Positions 11,634-22,794 of a stretch of DNA of 64,000 nt are shown one piece after another. The notes beneath the pieces were generated by a model that was given only the letters and a program-made list of their open reading frames with translations, was not told the origin of the DNA and made no database searches. Origin of the DNA: Ascidia mentula (Eukaryota; Chordata; Ascidiacea; Phlebobranchia; Ascidiidae). Position numbers and translations under genes: made by a program. The stretch lies in NCBI GenBank assembly GCA_947561715.1, contig OX387200.1, forward strand, positions 21,578,501 to 21,642,500, given 5' to 3'. The stretch's first letter is position 1, and every line of letters begins with the position of its first letter.

Positions 11634-12113
11634 ATGGCTAAAAAGGGAGGTTTTGATCGAAACTTTAAATCAACCAATCAAAGTTCATCCCAAAGTTCAT
11701 TTTCGTCACCACTTAAAAACAGCAAAGCGTCAAAGCGAAGTAAAATTAAATTTAAACTGCAAGGTTGGTCACCAAGATCTACAGGAAAGCATGGAGACAA
11801 CGAACAAGTGTTTCGAATAATTCAAGATACGGTGAAGGAAGTCACAGGAGCTTCTGTGGAAAATTTCGATCAGAATAAAATGATTTTAACTCTTTCACAT
11901 GAAAATCCAGCAGTAATTACCCGTGTTGAAAATAAGTGCAGAAGTGGCGACCTGAAGGAAGAGATATACAACAGACTGAAAAGACACAACGTGACGAGAA
12001 CAGCACCACTAAAATTCACTTTCATTAAAATTCTAACCAAAGAAAATATTCTGCGAAGCCCAAGCAAAAATGCAGATCCTACAAAACAAAATATCAGAAG
12101 TGCAGCACAAACA
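11634..12113 (+). CDS. Gene A exon 1: conserved N-terminal domain
   Basis: Exon 1 gives 160 residues. After a Ser/Lys-rich start, residues about 40-140 form a compact, charged segment: [18 protein letters not shown], then [19 protein letters not shown], then NRLKRHNV. It is clearly shared with exon 1 of gene B ([20 protein letters not shown]...[16 protein letters not shown]). Conservation between the paralogues suggests a folded domain, but I do not recognise its family. The donor is at 12114 (gtgagt), phase 0. Confidence 0.8.
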
Positions 12114-15100
12114 GTGAGTTAACATATCATATGTAACACCGGAATGAAACGAAACCTCAACTCGTGTTTGCTTAAGTTTAACTTTATAGAATTACTTTTA
12201 CTGTTATTTAAGTGTATGGAAAGGAAGTTTATGAATATCTGAATCAGCTGTGTTGATAGCAACGAAAAATACTTGTAAATGGTATTGGAAGGATTGCTGT
12301 TACAGAATCACATTGCATTTGTTGCTAATCACTTGAATCTCCTGTCGTGCTATTGTTTAAAGTTTTTTATGTTGTCTTTTTAGGGGGGTACTAACTCTAC
12401 TGGGACTACACAAACACGTACACAGCGAACTGGGCCACATTATGGGTGGAATGTACGGGCTGGAGACACACCAAAAGGTCTACAAACAGTTCCTAAAACT
12501 AAACCACTAGTTTCTGAGAAACCTTTAAGCCGCATGATTAGTGGTGCAATACACAAGACGAACAAACTCATTAAGTCCCTGCCAGGTGGGTATAAATGAC
12601 AGCACAAAAAGTTGTTTTTGTTTCTGACGGAGAAAAACTTTGAAGGTATGAAATCATCTGATGGAGCAATGGCGAAAATGGACGAAAACATTTTGGCATA
12701 CTTTAAAGAAATGGGATATTCAGAAACTCGAGTTTTGAGTGCTGCTAAAAAAGCATGTACGGGTGATAATAATTTCTAAGCATAAATCAACATCCAAATT
12801 TTAAAGTTGAAATATGAATGACATCAATTAAAAACAGGTTCCCCATTTCATTTTGTGTTTAACAGATGCAGAAGAAAGAATGGCATACATCAATCAAATA
12901 CTTGACATCCTTAAGCAAGGTATGGAAACGAAAAAAAAAGAATATTTACTAATACATGTGTAATTTGTAGAAGAGCGTGAATATCAAGCAGTGCAAATCG
13001 TACTACCTGACGTCGATACAAATGGGGGTTATTGCATCAACGATCAAGAAATTGAAAGGATATTCGGACAACCCAGTGTGGCTAATACCCCTGTTGCTAT
13101 CTACTCAGTGGCTGGGGCTTTTCGTAAAGGAAAATCTTTCATACTGAATTTTTTTTTGCGATATTTATCTGCGGTGAACGGAAACGCAGTAAGAAATTTA
13201 TTTCTAATTTTCTTTAAAATTTTTCTCAGAGACAAAAAGCTGGTATTCTGATATACCAACATTTTAGACTGAGGATTGGTTGAAATCGAAAGAAGATAAA
13301 CTGAACAAAGGATTCATTTGGAGAGGAGGATTGGAGAGACACACGGAAGGAATTTGGATTTGGGATGAACCATTTTTTATTCAAACACCAACGGGAAAGG
13401 TAAGGTTAAAATCTGGTGAATACAACCATATGAAAAAGGAGGATGTGTAAAGTATTTTTACGAAATGCAAAGTAAAATACAAATTTTCTAACGTTGTACT
13501 GTCAGATTAAATTTGTTTCCAGAATTTTGAAAAAATGGAAATATGTTTAGGTCGCTTTGTTTCTGATGGATACTCAGGGTGCGTTTGACAATCAAAGCAG
13601 TGTGATGAATTGCTCTGTTATATTTGGTCTCAGCACTCTTCTCAGTTCTGTACAAATTTACAATATTAAAGAACAAATACAGGAAGACACTTTACAGTTC
13701 CTGCAGGTAAGCAAAGTTCTTTGATTTTGTCGAAAATGTATATTTTTGGTTTTCTACATATCCATTTAACAGCTTTTCACGGATTATGCCAAACTGGCCA
13801 AACAAAACCAGAACGACAAAGAGAAAACATTCCAGGTAAGTTAGTCCAAAACTCCATTAAAGATGTTTTTAGACCATAAAATAACAAATCGGTTGTTGCA
13901 TCAAAAGATGTGCGGATTTTGCCACTTTGTGGATTCTAAAGCCTACATCAGAATTGAGAAAACACATATGCGTGTTATAAATTGCTATTTTTAGCGGATG
14001 GCACAAACCATAATTATAGTAAAGCCGGTTTGATGATTTCAGGAATTGATGTTTCTTATTCGGGACTGGCAAGACCCAGCGTATTCCTATGGATTTAAAG
14101 GAGGAAACAAAGTTTTGAAAAAATGGTTGCAACCTCAATTACAACATCAGGACACAAAATCTGTTCGAAACGACATACAGAATTCTTTCGAAAAAATAAC
14201 ATGTTATTTGATGCCCCATCCTGGATTTAGCGTGTCTAGAAGAACTGAAAATCAGGGAAATGATTTGCGAATATCTGGTAGGAAAAAAGTTATTAACATT
14301 GGCCTAAACTTCCTAATTGATTTCAAAATTGAGAATAGACGTGGAGACTGATTTCTTACAAAGTGTTGACATCATGGTGCGGGAACTTTTTTCTCCGGAT
14401 AAAATTGTGGCGAAAAGAATCAACAAAAAACCCGTGACTGGAATCGATCTCATCAACATCACTCTTTCCTATTTCGATGTATTCCAAAGCGGAAAAATGC
14501 CGGAAGTGCAAACAATTTTGCAGGTAATGAACGAAAAGTCAGACGAGTGAGTTTTTTCTGGCGTGACATAAAAATAACAATAAAACAAAACGTTATTGAT
14601 ATTTATCTATCACTGATGCTTTGGGGGCTTGTAATATTCATGATATATATATATAGACACAAGATAAGTACATGTTTCCACACACATTTCCTCCTTTTCA
14701 CAATAGGCTACAGCCGAAATCGCTATTTTGAAAATGCTTGAGGAATGCAAAGATGCATATCGGAATCAAATGAATTTAGTAAGCTTCAATACATGCAGCA
14801 AATTCGTGTACATATTTACAAGAGTTAAACTACTTTAAAGAAACTAAACAACGAATACCAAAGTTTGACAGAAATACATGCGATGCATGAAGATTGCAAG
14901 GAACAAGCTTTGCAACAATTCGATAAACAACGAAAACTGTGTGAAAATGACAAAACGTTTGTTGCGAAGCATCGGGAAAACCTCATTAAAAACATAGACC
15001 AAAAATTAGCCGAGTTTGAGCAATTTAACAAAACACTTATGGTAAGCAAAGTATTTCTTGTGCAAATTTCAAGGAATACATTATGTATATTTCAAGGAAA

Positions 15101-18100
15101 ACTGTAAGGAAACAGTTCGTCACGGATTGGAAGACGCAAGGAACAAATACATATATTATATGGAAAAAGTGAGCTTTGTATGGATTTTAAAATTGAAATA
15201 TAAAAAAAAGACCCATGAATTTAAGTAGTGGTTGATGATTACAAAAGTTTGTGTCTGCTGCTAATTACTTTTTGAAGCAGTTTATATTTGTTTTTTTTAT
15301 CAATTTGTTACAAATTTATCACAACCATTTAACAAAGGTAAATTACTGCTTTTTTTCTTCTCATTTTTCAGTACATTGGTAATGAGTATGTTGATGAACG
15401 TTCACTTAGTAATGAAGATCAGAAGTGCAAAGAAGAGGTTTTGGAATCTTTCGACAGGAAAACAACCAACCTCCCACCGGAAATTGTCGTAATTTACACA
15501 AATCAACTTAAGGTGGAAATTGCTCTGGAATTTAATAAGTTTAAGGAAAGCAACAAACACAAACTGGTAAGTTCTGCGCAAGATACAACTCTCGTTTGTT
15601 CAAATTTGACTTCGTCGGTAAAAGTTTTTTATTTTTAGGAGAGACGCAAACAACGTCTTGAAAAAAGTTCTCTGAATGCATTCAAGATGTACAAAGAAAT
15701 AATGGAAGAAGTAAGTGGCTAGATAGAAATGTTGTTTAGTTTTACCCAAAAACCGTAATGAACAACATCAAACTGTGGTCTCGTTATTGTAACACTTCCC
15801 ATCGCTTTTTGGGGCATTATAACAAGGTTTTTTTTAATCTGGGTGGTCTGTGGAAAAATAAAGCTTGATTAAAACAAAATATGAAGAATAAATGAAGAAC
15901 AATGGTGAAAATACCTGGGGATGTGAAATGAACCTTTTATGTTGCGCTGTGTACATCCGAGTGCAAAGCAAAAAAATCTATTTCTGGGTCAGGGCAGTGT
16001 CGATACAACCCAGAACTCTTTGAACAGGGTGGAATTTCCTGTCGCTTTCATGCCTTAACGGCCACTTTCGGTGTGACTCCATGCTTGACGTGAGCTGTAC
16101 TTTTTGTGATGTGCTTGACTTGGAAAAATTGTGCTTTTCGTGCACAGTTATTGAATGAGACTTTAACTTTGTGACAGATTAAAGGGGATAAAAGCCTTAA
16201 AATAGAGAAGCTAATTAAAAATATACCATTTTTGTAGAAAATTGATCAAAGCATATTAACTGACATTGAGTATGCTGATGTTCACAAACTTGCTCAAAGC
16301 AAAGCCTTGGATGAGTTTGATTCTACACTCAATGAACAAAACGATGACTACAAGGACACAGAAAGAAAAAACTTACTCAAATGGATTCAACAAATTAAAG
16401 GCAACTATCAAATATCAAACGAAACAAAACGGGTGAATATTTATTTAAATGCGGGTGATACCATTTTGAGCATTGTTGAAAGGAATGTTTTGTTTAGAGT
16501 ATGTTTCAAAGGAAACTTATTGCAGAAACGATGGAAAATGTCAAACAACTATACGTTGCTGCAAAGAAAATGGTTTGTGACATATTTGTCTATCTATGGA
16601 ATAAGTATTTATCAATAAAATACGGTTGTGAAACTTCCAGGCAAACTGTACCGAAGAAAGGAAACTGGAACAATTCCATCTGGACAACAAAAAGAATGCT
16701 GAAGCATATCTGGTTTCTTTTCTTTATAAAGACAAGCTGTATGAGAAATGCAAGGAGCAGTTTAACGCAATGATCGAAAGTGAATACAGAGAGATGAAGA
16801 GGGTCAACAGGGACAAAAAGGTAACTTATGCTTGAACCAACGTCATGAAAGGAAACTTATTTCTTGGAATTTGGGTGAATATTTACTAAATGATTAGTAA
16901 CTAAACAATTGAATGTAATCAGCAACTTCCAAACTCAATGAACAGGAAAACGTTTTACTGTAGAATTTGAAAGGGGGCTTATTTCGCTTTGGCATGAAAC
17001 AAATGTTTGGAAAAAATTGTAATGAACAATTTCAATCGACGTGAAGAATATATTAACATTCTTCTTCTGTCAACGTTTTCTTTTGTTTATGATTTAGATA
17101 AGGTTGGATATGGAAGGAAGAACGGCTGTTGGATATGCCAAACTTGCCTTCTCAGATTGCCTGCAAAGTGTAATTGCTTTTATTACATAGTGACTCATAG
17201 TTCTTGAGGTTGATGGTAAAATAGTTCGAAATTTCTCCTTGCGTTGTCAACTTTGCATTTACATTCTATTATAAAGCAAAACCATAGGCGATTTACTTTT
17301 TTGATAACTTCGATTAATGTTATTGTTTTTTCCACTCGAGTAAATGGACAAACTGAAAATACGAAACGACACCATAATAAGCACCACGTTTAAACTAAAT
17401 TAAATACGACGGGAATGCTTGATTAATGACTTTATTCTTTATAGGCTACATATGGAAAGTATGTTGACCAGAGTTCTCAACTTCACGTTGAGAGGAAATC
17501 TAGAAACGAGGCCTTCAAAATATTCGAGAAAAAATCAACAAACTTACCGCCAGAAGTTAAAGAAATCTTCCGACAAGAACTGGAAGAAACCATTGAACAG
17601 CAAAAGGATGAATTCAACCGGAACAACAATGACAAGCTTGTAAGTTAACGAGTTGGTGGTCTGTGTATTTGTAATGATATTAATTGTTTATTTGGACATG
17701 AACATGAGGCTTTAAGTCACTGTAACTTAGGAGCAACTGCCAAACATAAATGTCAAAAGAAAACAGTACATACACCTGGACAAGAACAAGAAACCACACG
17801 GACAGATCAACCTTGTTGACAAATACATTTGAATTTCAGGAGAAAATAAAGATTTCTCTTAAAAAGAAGGCGGATTTCTGCTTCAGCATTTACGTGGAAG
17901 TAATGAACTCAGTAAGAAAATAAATTGTTGCAAGCATTTCTGCATTTACAGATAAAGGATTTCTTGTGTAGAAATGTGCAGAGCAGATCATGTCCGATGA
18001 AGATTTTAACGAAGCTCACAAGAAAGCAAATACCGAAGCATTGGAAACATTTGAAAGCTCAGATGTTGGTTTGAACACAAGTGAAAGAAGCGAGACAAAG

Positions 18101-21100
18101 GAAAAACTTCTACTGCGAATCAGTGATCGTCAAAGTAAATTCAAAGCTGCAGTTGAAAGTAATAGGGTAAGTAAATTCACAAAATCGGTTTACTTCTAAC
18201 AGTTGTCATATGTGTTTCCGGTAAACATGTATATTATTGTCAAATCATATTTTCTGGCTTGGGTCGAGCCGATATGTCTACTTGTGGTCACTGTAATATG
18301 TCTAGTGAAAGTAACGTGGAATTTAAGTTAACTTTTGCTGACTCAATTACACACTTATAATTGCAGAAACAATTTCACACCAAAACCAACGAAACACTAA
18401 GTGCTGCAGCAATTGCGTATTCCTGTGTAATGGACGAGGTGCGCATGCAAGAAATGAGTATATTTTAGTTAAATATCAAACGAAGTTATTCTGTCCTATA
18501 TCAGTTTACCAGATTCTTTGCTTGGTGTATGATTGCAACATTCTTATTTCACTTTCTGATTTAATCAAACGTTATTTTCTTAAGACTTGTAGTCACGGTT
18601 ACGCCACGGAAGAGTCCCTTCAACAAGCATCTGCCAGAGGCAAACAAAAAGCTAAGGAAATTATCTTTTCAGTGTATGATAAATCAATCGTAGATAAATG
18701 TATGGAACTACTAGAAGATATCATCGACAACAAATTTGAGGAAATAAAAATAAGAAACAAGGTTTGTCTCGACCGAAACCAACCAAGAAATTTTATTTGG
18801 AGCAAGGATTTTTATCGTTAGAAAGTCATCACTGATGTACATCGAGATTGGTTGCACCCACGGCATGTTTTAATCATTTACTTTAATACTGTATTTAAGG
18901 TCGGGTTTCGTACAAGATAATAGTTTAGTTTGCAGTTTTAAGCAGTGAATGGGGTATATGCATTCATTGCAAACTTGTATTTTTAATTGTTTAACTTTTT
19001 GAAGCAGAAAGCCTAATAATAAACTTTTCTGGCGTTAAATTATACATGAGTTCTACGTCCCTGTACTACGAATATACCCTAAAATATATAACTTACATAT
19101 AGGAGCACATGGAACATAATATAAACGAGATCATGACCAAATCTGTGGAATTTCATGCCTTCGAGTTAAAAAAGGTATAATTCACTTGTATACGGGACAA
19201 ATTTAAGGATTTCTACATCAAACTTTTGTCAGCAGAAAAGCGGTGGGGAATACGTTGAAGAACGTTTGATGTCGGGATTGGAGCAAAGTTGCCTGGTTGA
19301 AACTCTTGACGTTTTTAAAAAGGAAACCGAACAATATCCAGGGGAGGTAGTTGCAAACTATCAACGTGAACTGGAGATCCTGTTGTATCAGAAATGGAAG
19401 CAGTTCCAGGAGGGAAATTATCGCAAGTCTGTAAGTTGTAAAAATGAGATAGAAATGTATTTAATATTTAAATTAATTTTTTGTTTTGCGCTAAACATGG
19501 ATAGATTATAAGGTTTCAAAACAAAAATCCATCGCATTTGTAATTTTTCAGGTTGAAATAAGACATGAACTTGAAAGGGCAGTAGAGTCTGCATCTAGCA
19601 AGTACAACGAAATTATGCAAAAGGTACATTGGTGCGCATCGTGGTTCTTTCCCCGCAAGTATAACAGTTTTAGATCGTAACATCTTCCTCTGCTTTTTTA
19701 TACACATAGGCTACATCTACAGCTTTTCATTACTTTGAATAAGGAGTTTACGGCACTAATATGCTAAGAATATTATAATTCTTGTTGTAGGTTATTTGTA
19801 AAAACACAACAATAGTTCGCTATATTAGCTGCAAACATACAAATGTCAATTTTTTTTTTCAGGATTTGCTCAAATAAAATTATGACTGATGAGTCCTTTG
19901 AGAAAGTTCACCAAAAAACTCAACGAGAAGCGATGGAAGAATTCGTTGGCCTAAAAGTTGGCCAAAATTCTCATCTTAAGAATGAAGAACAGAAGAGATT
20001 GGCCACCTTGATTCAACAAATGCAAAATAACTGCAAAAAAGACAATGACATAAAGAGGGTAGGCCCACTTCATTATCCTTATTGTGCCTAAACATCTTGC
20101 ATGAAAAAGGGAAAGTGGTTGTTGTTGTTTTTCAGAGGACGGCTCAGGTCGCAGCATTAGAAAAATTGGAAAAGGCTGCAAACACGTATCAGCTAGAAAT
20201 GAAAAAGGTAAAGAAGAAGTTAAACCACCATCTACAATATTGATTTTTTTCCCATTCTGGAAGAAATGTTGATGTTATTTAGCCTAATCAATAGGTATTT
20301 TTTCAAGCGTTGTTCCTTACGTTCTTTTGACAGACTTGCAACGACAAATACGTTGATGAAAGCATACTTGAACAAGCTCACAATGAGGGAAAGAAGAAAG
20401 CTGAAACTGTTTTAAAATCCTTTGAAAGAAAGAATCTTGTTGAAGACCTAATGTCACAGTTCGAGAAATTAATCAACAACGAATACGAAAAGATGAAAAA
20501 TCAAAACAAACATTTAAAGGTAACGCAGTTAGTTTTATAAAATGCTTGATTTTCATGCAGAAAATGATGTGAGTTGCTTTTGAAACCCACAAGTTGTCAA
20601 AATATCTCTATTTTTACAGGAAAAAGCAATCAATCAATTTCGACAAAACAAGCTTGATGCATACGAAAGATACCAAAAGAACATCGACAGCGTAAGTAAA
20701 CCACTTGTATCTCTTCTAGTATGTTAAATGTTATTGGGAAGTAACGAAGTGATATGTTCGGATTTAATAAGCCAACATCTCATCTTTATACAATGGTACA
20801 TGAAATCATGACTTGCCGTTAAACTTCATATGTTTGGATTCTTCGGATTCGGCCAAATCTATGCTGGATTGGCTCAACCCTGAAAAATAATAGATTTGAC
20901 TAGAAAGGAAGGTGTAAACATAAGAGCTTAAACTCTAATTCAATATTAAACATTCGATGAGAAGTTAAGAAAGCTGATTGACACTCGACTTGATGTTTGC
21001 GTAGGCGACTCAACAATACATGGTAGCAGGCAAAATTCAAAACGTTCACCAACAGGAAATGGCCAAAGCATTGGACGAATATGATAAAGGGGGACTTAAT

Positions 21101-22127
21101 GAACCTCAAAATGATTTTAAGTTGTTGAGGAATCACCTAAAAGGAGACATACAGAGACATTACCAGCTTGTTTCCAAACGAAACAATGACTTGAAGGTAA
21201 AAAAAGCACATTTTCAAAATGTGTTTTATAAGCACGAGTGCACGGCCATATTTATAACTTATCAGTTTTCACCACAGCAAATTTAGCACGGTGATTTTGT
21301 TTGCGTATATTGATCTCAAGTATCTTTGATACAGTGGATGCTTGAGGAAAAAGGGGAGAAGGTTTTACAAAACATCAAAATGATCTACATCAAGTTAATG
21401 GATGAGGTAAGTTGGTTTGAGTGATTACAACCAAATGCTTTTTCCATGAATGTGTTTGCACACTCTGTAAATTTTCGACGATTAATGGTCATTTATAACA
21501 TAATAAATTACCTGCGCAGATTTTTTGTAAACATTGCATGTTGTTACGTTCTATTTTACATTATTGCCTGATTTACTGTGTCAGAATCAAATATTGCCTG
21601 ATACTTATACAACATATGTTTTTACAGATTTTTTTATAGCGTTTGAAAACGATTGCAGGCAGTAAGAAAGAGAGTAAATTTTGTGGGACAAAGTAAAAAA
21701 CCTGTAGTCTCGTTACACGTTCTCAATTTTGTTTTTGTAATTCCAGATGTGCAATAGAACATACGTTGAACCAGCACCTCTGCAGGAAACACATCAACAA
21801 TTTAAGAACGATGTTGAAAACAGTTTTACTGAACAACTCGGAGCGAGTGCTTCCGGCATCGTCCAGAAATTGGTTGAAAAATGCCACAATGAGTTGGACG
21901 AACATTTCAAAGGCGTCGAAAAACTGAATGAAGAGAACAAGAAAGTGCTAAAGCGTAAGCGGAGAAAAAAAATCGCAAATATTTTGGGTGGAATTGGTAA
22001 AATTGCTGGAGGGTTTTTGGGAATCCTGCTTGGTCCCAGTGGTATGAAATCTGGCGCTGATGTTGGTAATGCTATAGGCCAAGCAATAGGGAGTTTTTTG
22101 GCGAAAATTACTGAAAGTAAAAAATAA
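11634..22127 (+). CDS. Gene A: atlastin-like GTPase with tandem middle-domain repeats
   Basis: I read 34 exons with consensus splice sites, giving about 1,727 residues against roughly 550 for ordinary atlastins. Order: unrecognised N-terminal domain (exon 1), low-complexity linker (exon 2), UBA-like module (exons 3-4), atlastin/GBP-family GTPase (exons 5-10), about eleven three-helix-bundle repeats (exons 11-33), and a glycine-rich hydrophobic tail (exon 34). Atlastins fuse ER membranes by GTP-driven dimerisation; a membrane-remodelling or large scaffold role is only inferred here. The start ATG has a good context (aaccATGG). One irregularity: exon 28 reads in frame only from 19864, but the AG acceptor ends at 19862, leaving one extra base; canonical splicing would end the frame within five codons, whereas skipping the phase-0 exon would keep it. 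A tandem paralogue, gene B, lies 12 kb downstream. Confidence 0.85.
12646..12919 (+). CDS. Gene A exons 3-4: UBA-like module
   Basis: Exons 12646-12762 and 12866-12919 encode about 57 residues containing [19 protein letters not shown] and then [16 protein letters not shown]. The MGY/F...V..A...A pattern, followed by a helix ending in IL, resembles a ubiquitin-associated domain: a three-helix fold with an MGF/Y loop. If so, the protein may bind ubiquitin. Gene B has no equivalent between its exons 2 and 3. The domain call is by pattern only. Phase-1 junctions on both sides would allow clean gain or loss of the module. Confidence 0.5.
12971..14523 (+). CDS. Gene A exons 5-10: atlastin-type GTPase domain
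   Basis: Exons: 12971-13188, 13268-13399, 13551-13706, 13773-13835, 14043-14277, 14339-14523. The P-loop [10 protein letters not shown] is the atlastin form. The switch I region has [22 protein letters not shown], the G3 motif is [11 protein letters not shown], and the guanine-specificity motif is FLIRDW; all match atlastin rather than classical GBP signatures. LLPHPG-like residues (LMPHPGFSV) and the region before the middle domain (MVRELFSPD...[12 protein letters not shown]) also align with atlastins. All catalytic motifs are intact, so GTP binding and hydrolysis are likely. Confidence 0.9.
14707..21406 (+). CDS. Gene A exons 11-33: tandem three-helix middle-domain repeats
   Basis: Exons: 14707-14778, 14841-15041, 15109-15168, 15372-15566, 15639-15710, 16238-16432, 16498-16572, 16641-16820, 17098-17169, 17445-17639, 17840-17911, 17972-18166, 18367-18438, 18585-18761, 19103-19174, 19236-19430, 19552-19623, 19864-20058 (acceptor irregular), 20136-20207, 20334-20519, 20620-20691, 21005-21196, 21335-21406. 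After a leading short exon, a long exon (177-201 nt) alternates with a short one (60-75 nt) eleven times, all phase 0. Each pair encodes 83-90 residues with recurring features: a start like C..xYVDE..L...H, then an A...F helix, a helix near L...I...F..., N.....L at the long-exon end, and a 24-residue helix. The same plan matches the single three-helix bundle that follows the GTPase domain in atlastins. Confidence 0.82.
21747..22127 (+). CDS. Gene A last exon: half repeat plus glycine-zipper tail
   Basis: The last exon gives 126 residues and a stop. The first 75 or so form another long-exon repeat half ([18 protein letters not shown]...), then a basic KRKRRKK patch. A hydrophobic Gly-rich stretch follows with [19 protein letters not shown] and [15 protein letters not shown]. 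The GxxxG spacing suggests two packed helices, possibly a membrane hairpin replacing the usual paired transmembrane segments of atlastins. An AATAAA signal (22123-22128) overlaps the stop codon. Confidence 0.85.
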   Translation: MCNRTYVEPAPLQETHQQFKNDVENSFTEQLGASASGIVQKLVEKCHNELDEHFKGVEKLNEENKKVLKRKRRKKIANILGGIGKIAGGFLGILLGPSGMKSGADVGNAIGQAIGSFLAKITESKK

Positions 22128-22128
22128 A
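22123..22128 (+). terminator. AATAAA overlapping gene A stop
   Basis: The poly(A) hexamer shares the TAA stop codon. If it is used, the 3' UTR would be only tens of bases long. Confidence 0.5.
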
Positions 22129-22540
22129 GTTGGTATCAAACAGTCGAATCCTTTATGCCCATGTTAGTTGAACTATACTTCCAAAAGCTTATTCCATAAC
22201 GCAAATCATACACAACATACATTGTCAGAGTCCGCGAAGACTCTTTAGTCCCGCCCACGACTGCTTAACGAAGTGAGGAGCAAACAAAATCAAATGTTGC
22301 GCAACTTCACCTCGGGTTCAACCACTACTCGAATCGCTATTGATGGGGAATTGTCATCCTGTTGTAGACAAATACATTGGAGAATGTACCTGCACTTAAC
22401 TGTGCAAGCCAGACTAACAGAGGACGTGAACGTAATTTCTCACAAACTCTCTAAATTCCTTGAGTTTCTCATCATGAAATGTGCTTTCTAACGCAAGGTC
22501 ATATTAGCGAGGTAAAAATATGCACTGATACGAGGAGCTT
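22128..22540. other. Gene A 3' flank before the LINE
   Basis: The first 100 bp match the 3' flank of the second terminal-exon copy (27276-27376), so they belong to the duplicated block. The remaining 300 bp hold no recognisable gene. Confidence 0.5.
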
Positions 22541-22794
22541 TCTTTTTTTTTATTTATTTTTTTTTTATTCGGGCGCGCTAAAACACATCCACGAATATCA
22601 GACGCGGTATACAAAAAATATAACGGTAATAAATAACAATGTAAGGTACAACGACAATAATATATATTTTACACGAATATTGAGAGGAAAGGAAGAAAGA
22701 TAGAAGTTTTGAAGAAGTGGTGTGGAGAGCGGAAAGGTAAAAAAGGACATAGTTGAATAAGTACAATGTTTAGCTTAATTTGCCGGGGAGAGTG

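Noticed and set aside
14547-14741. 64-residue hydrophobic frame inside a gene A intron
   Set aside because: It spans the intron between exons 14339-14523 and 14707-14778 and is not conserved in gene B.
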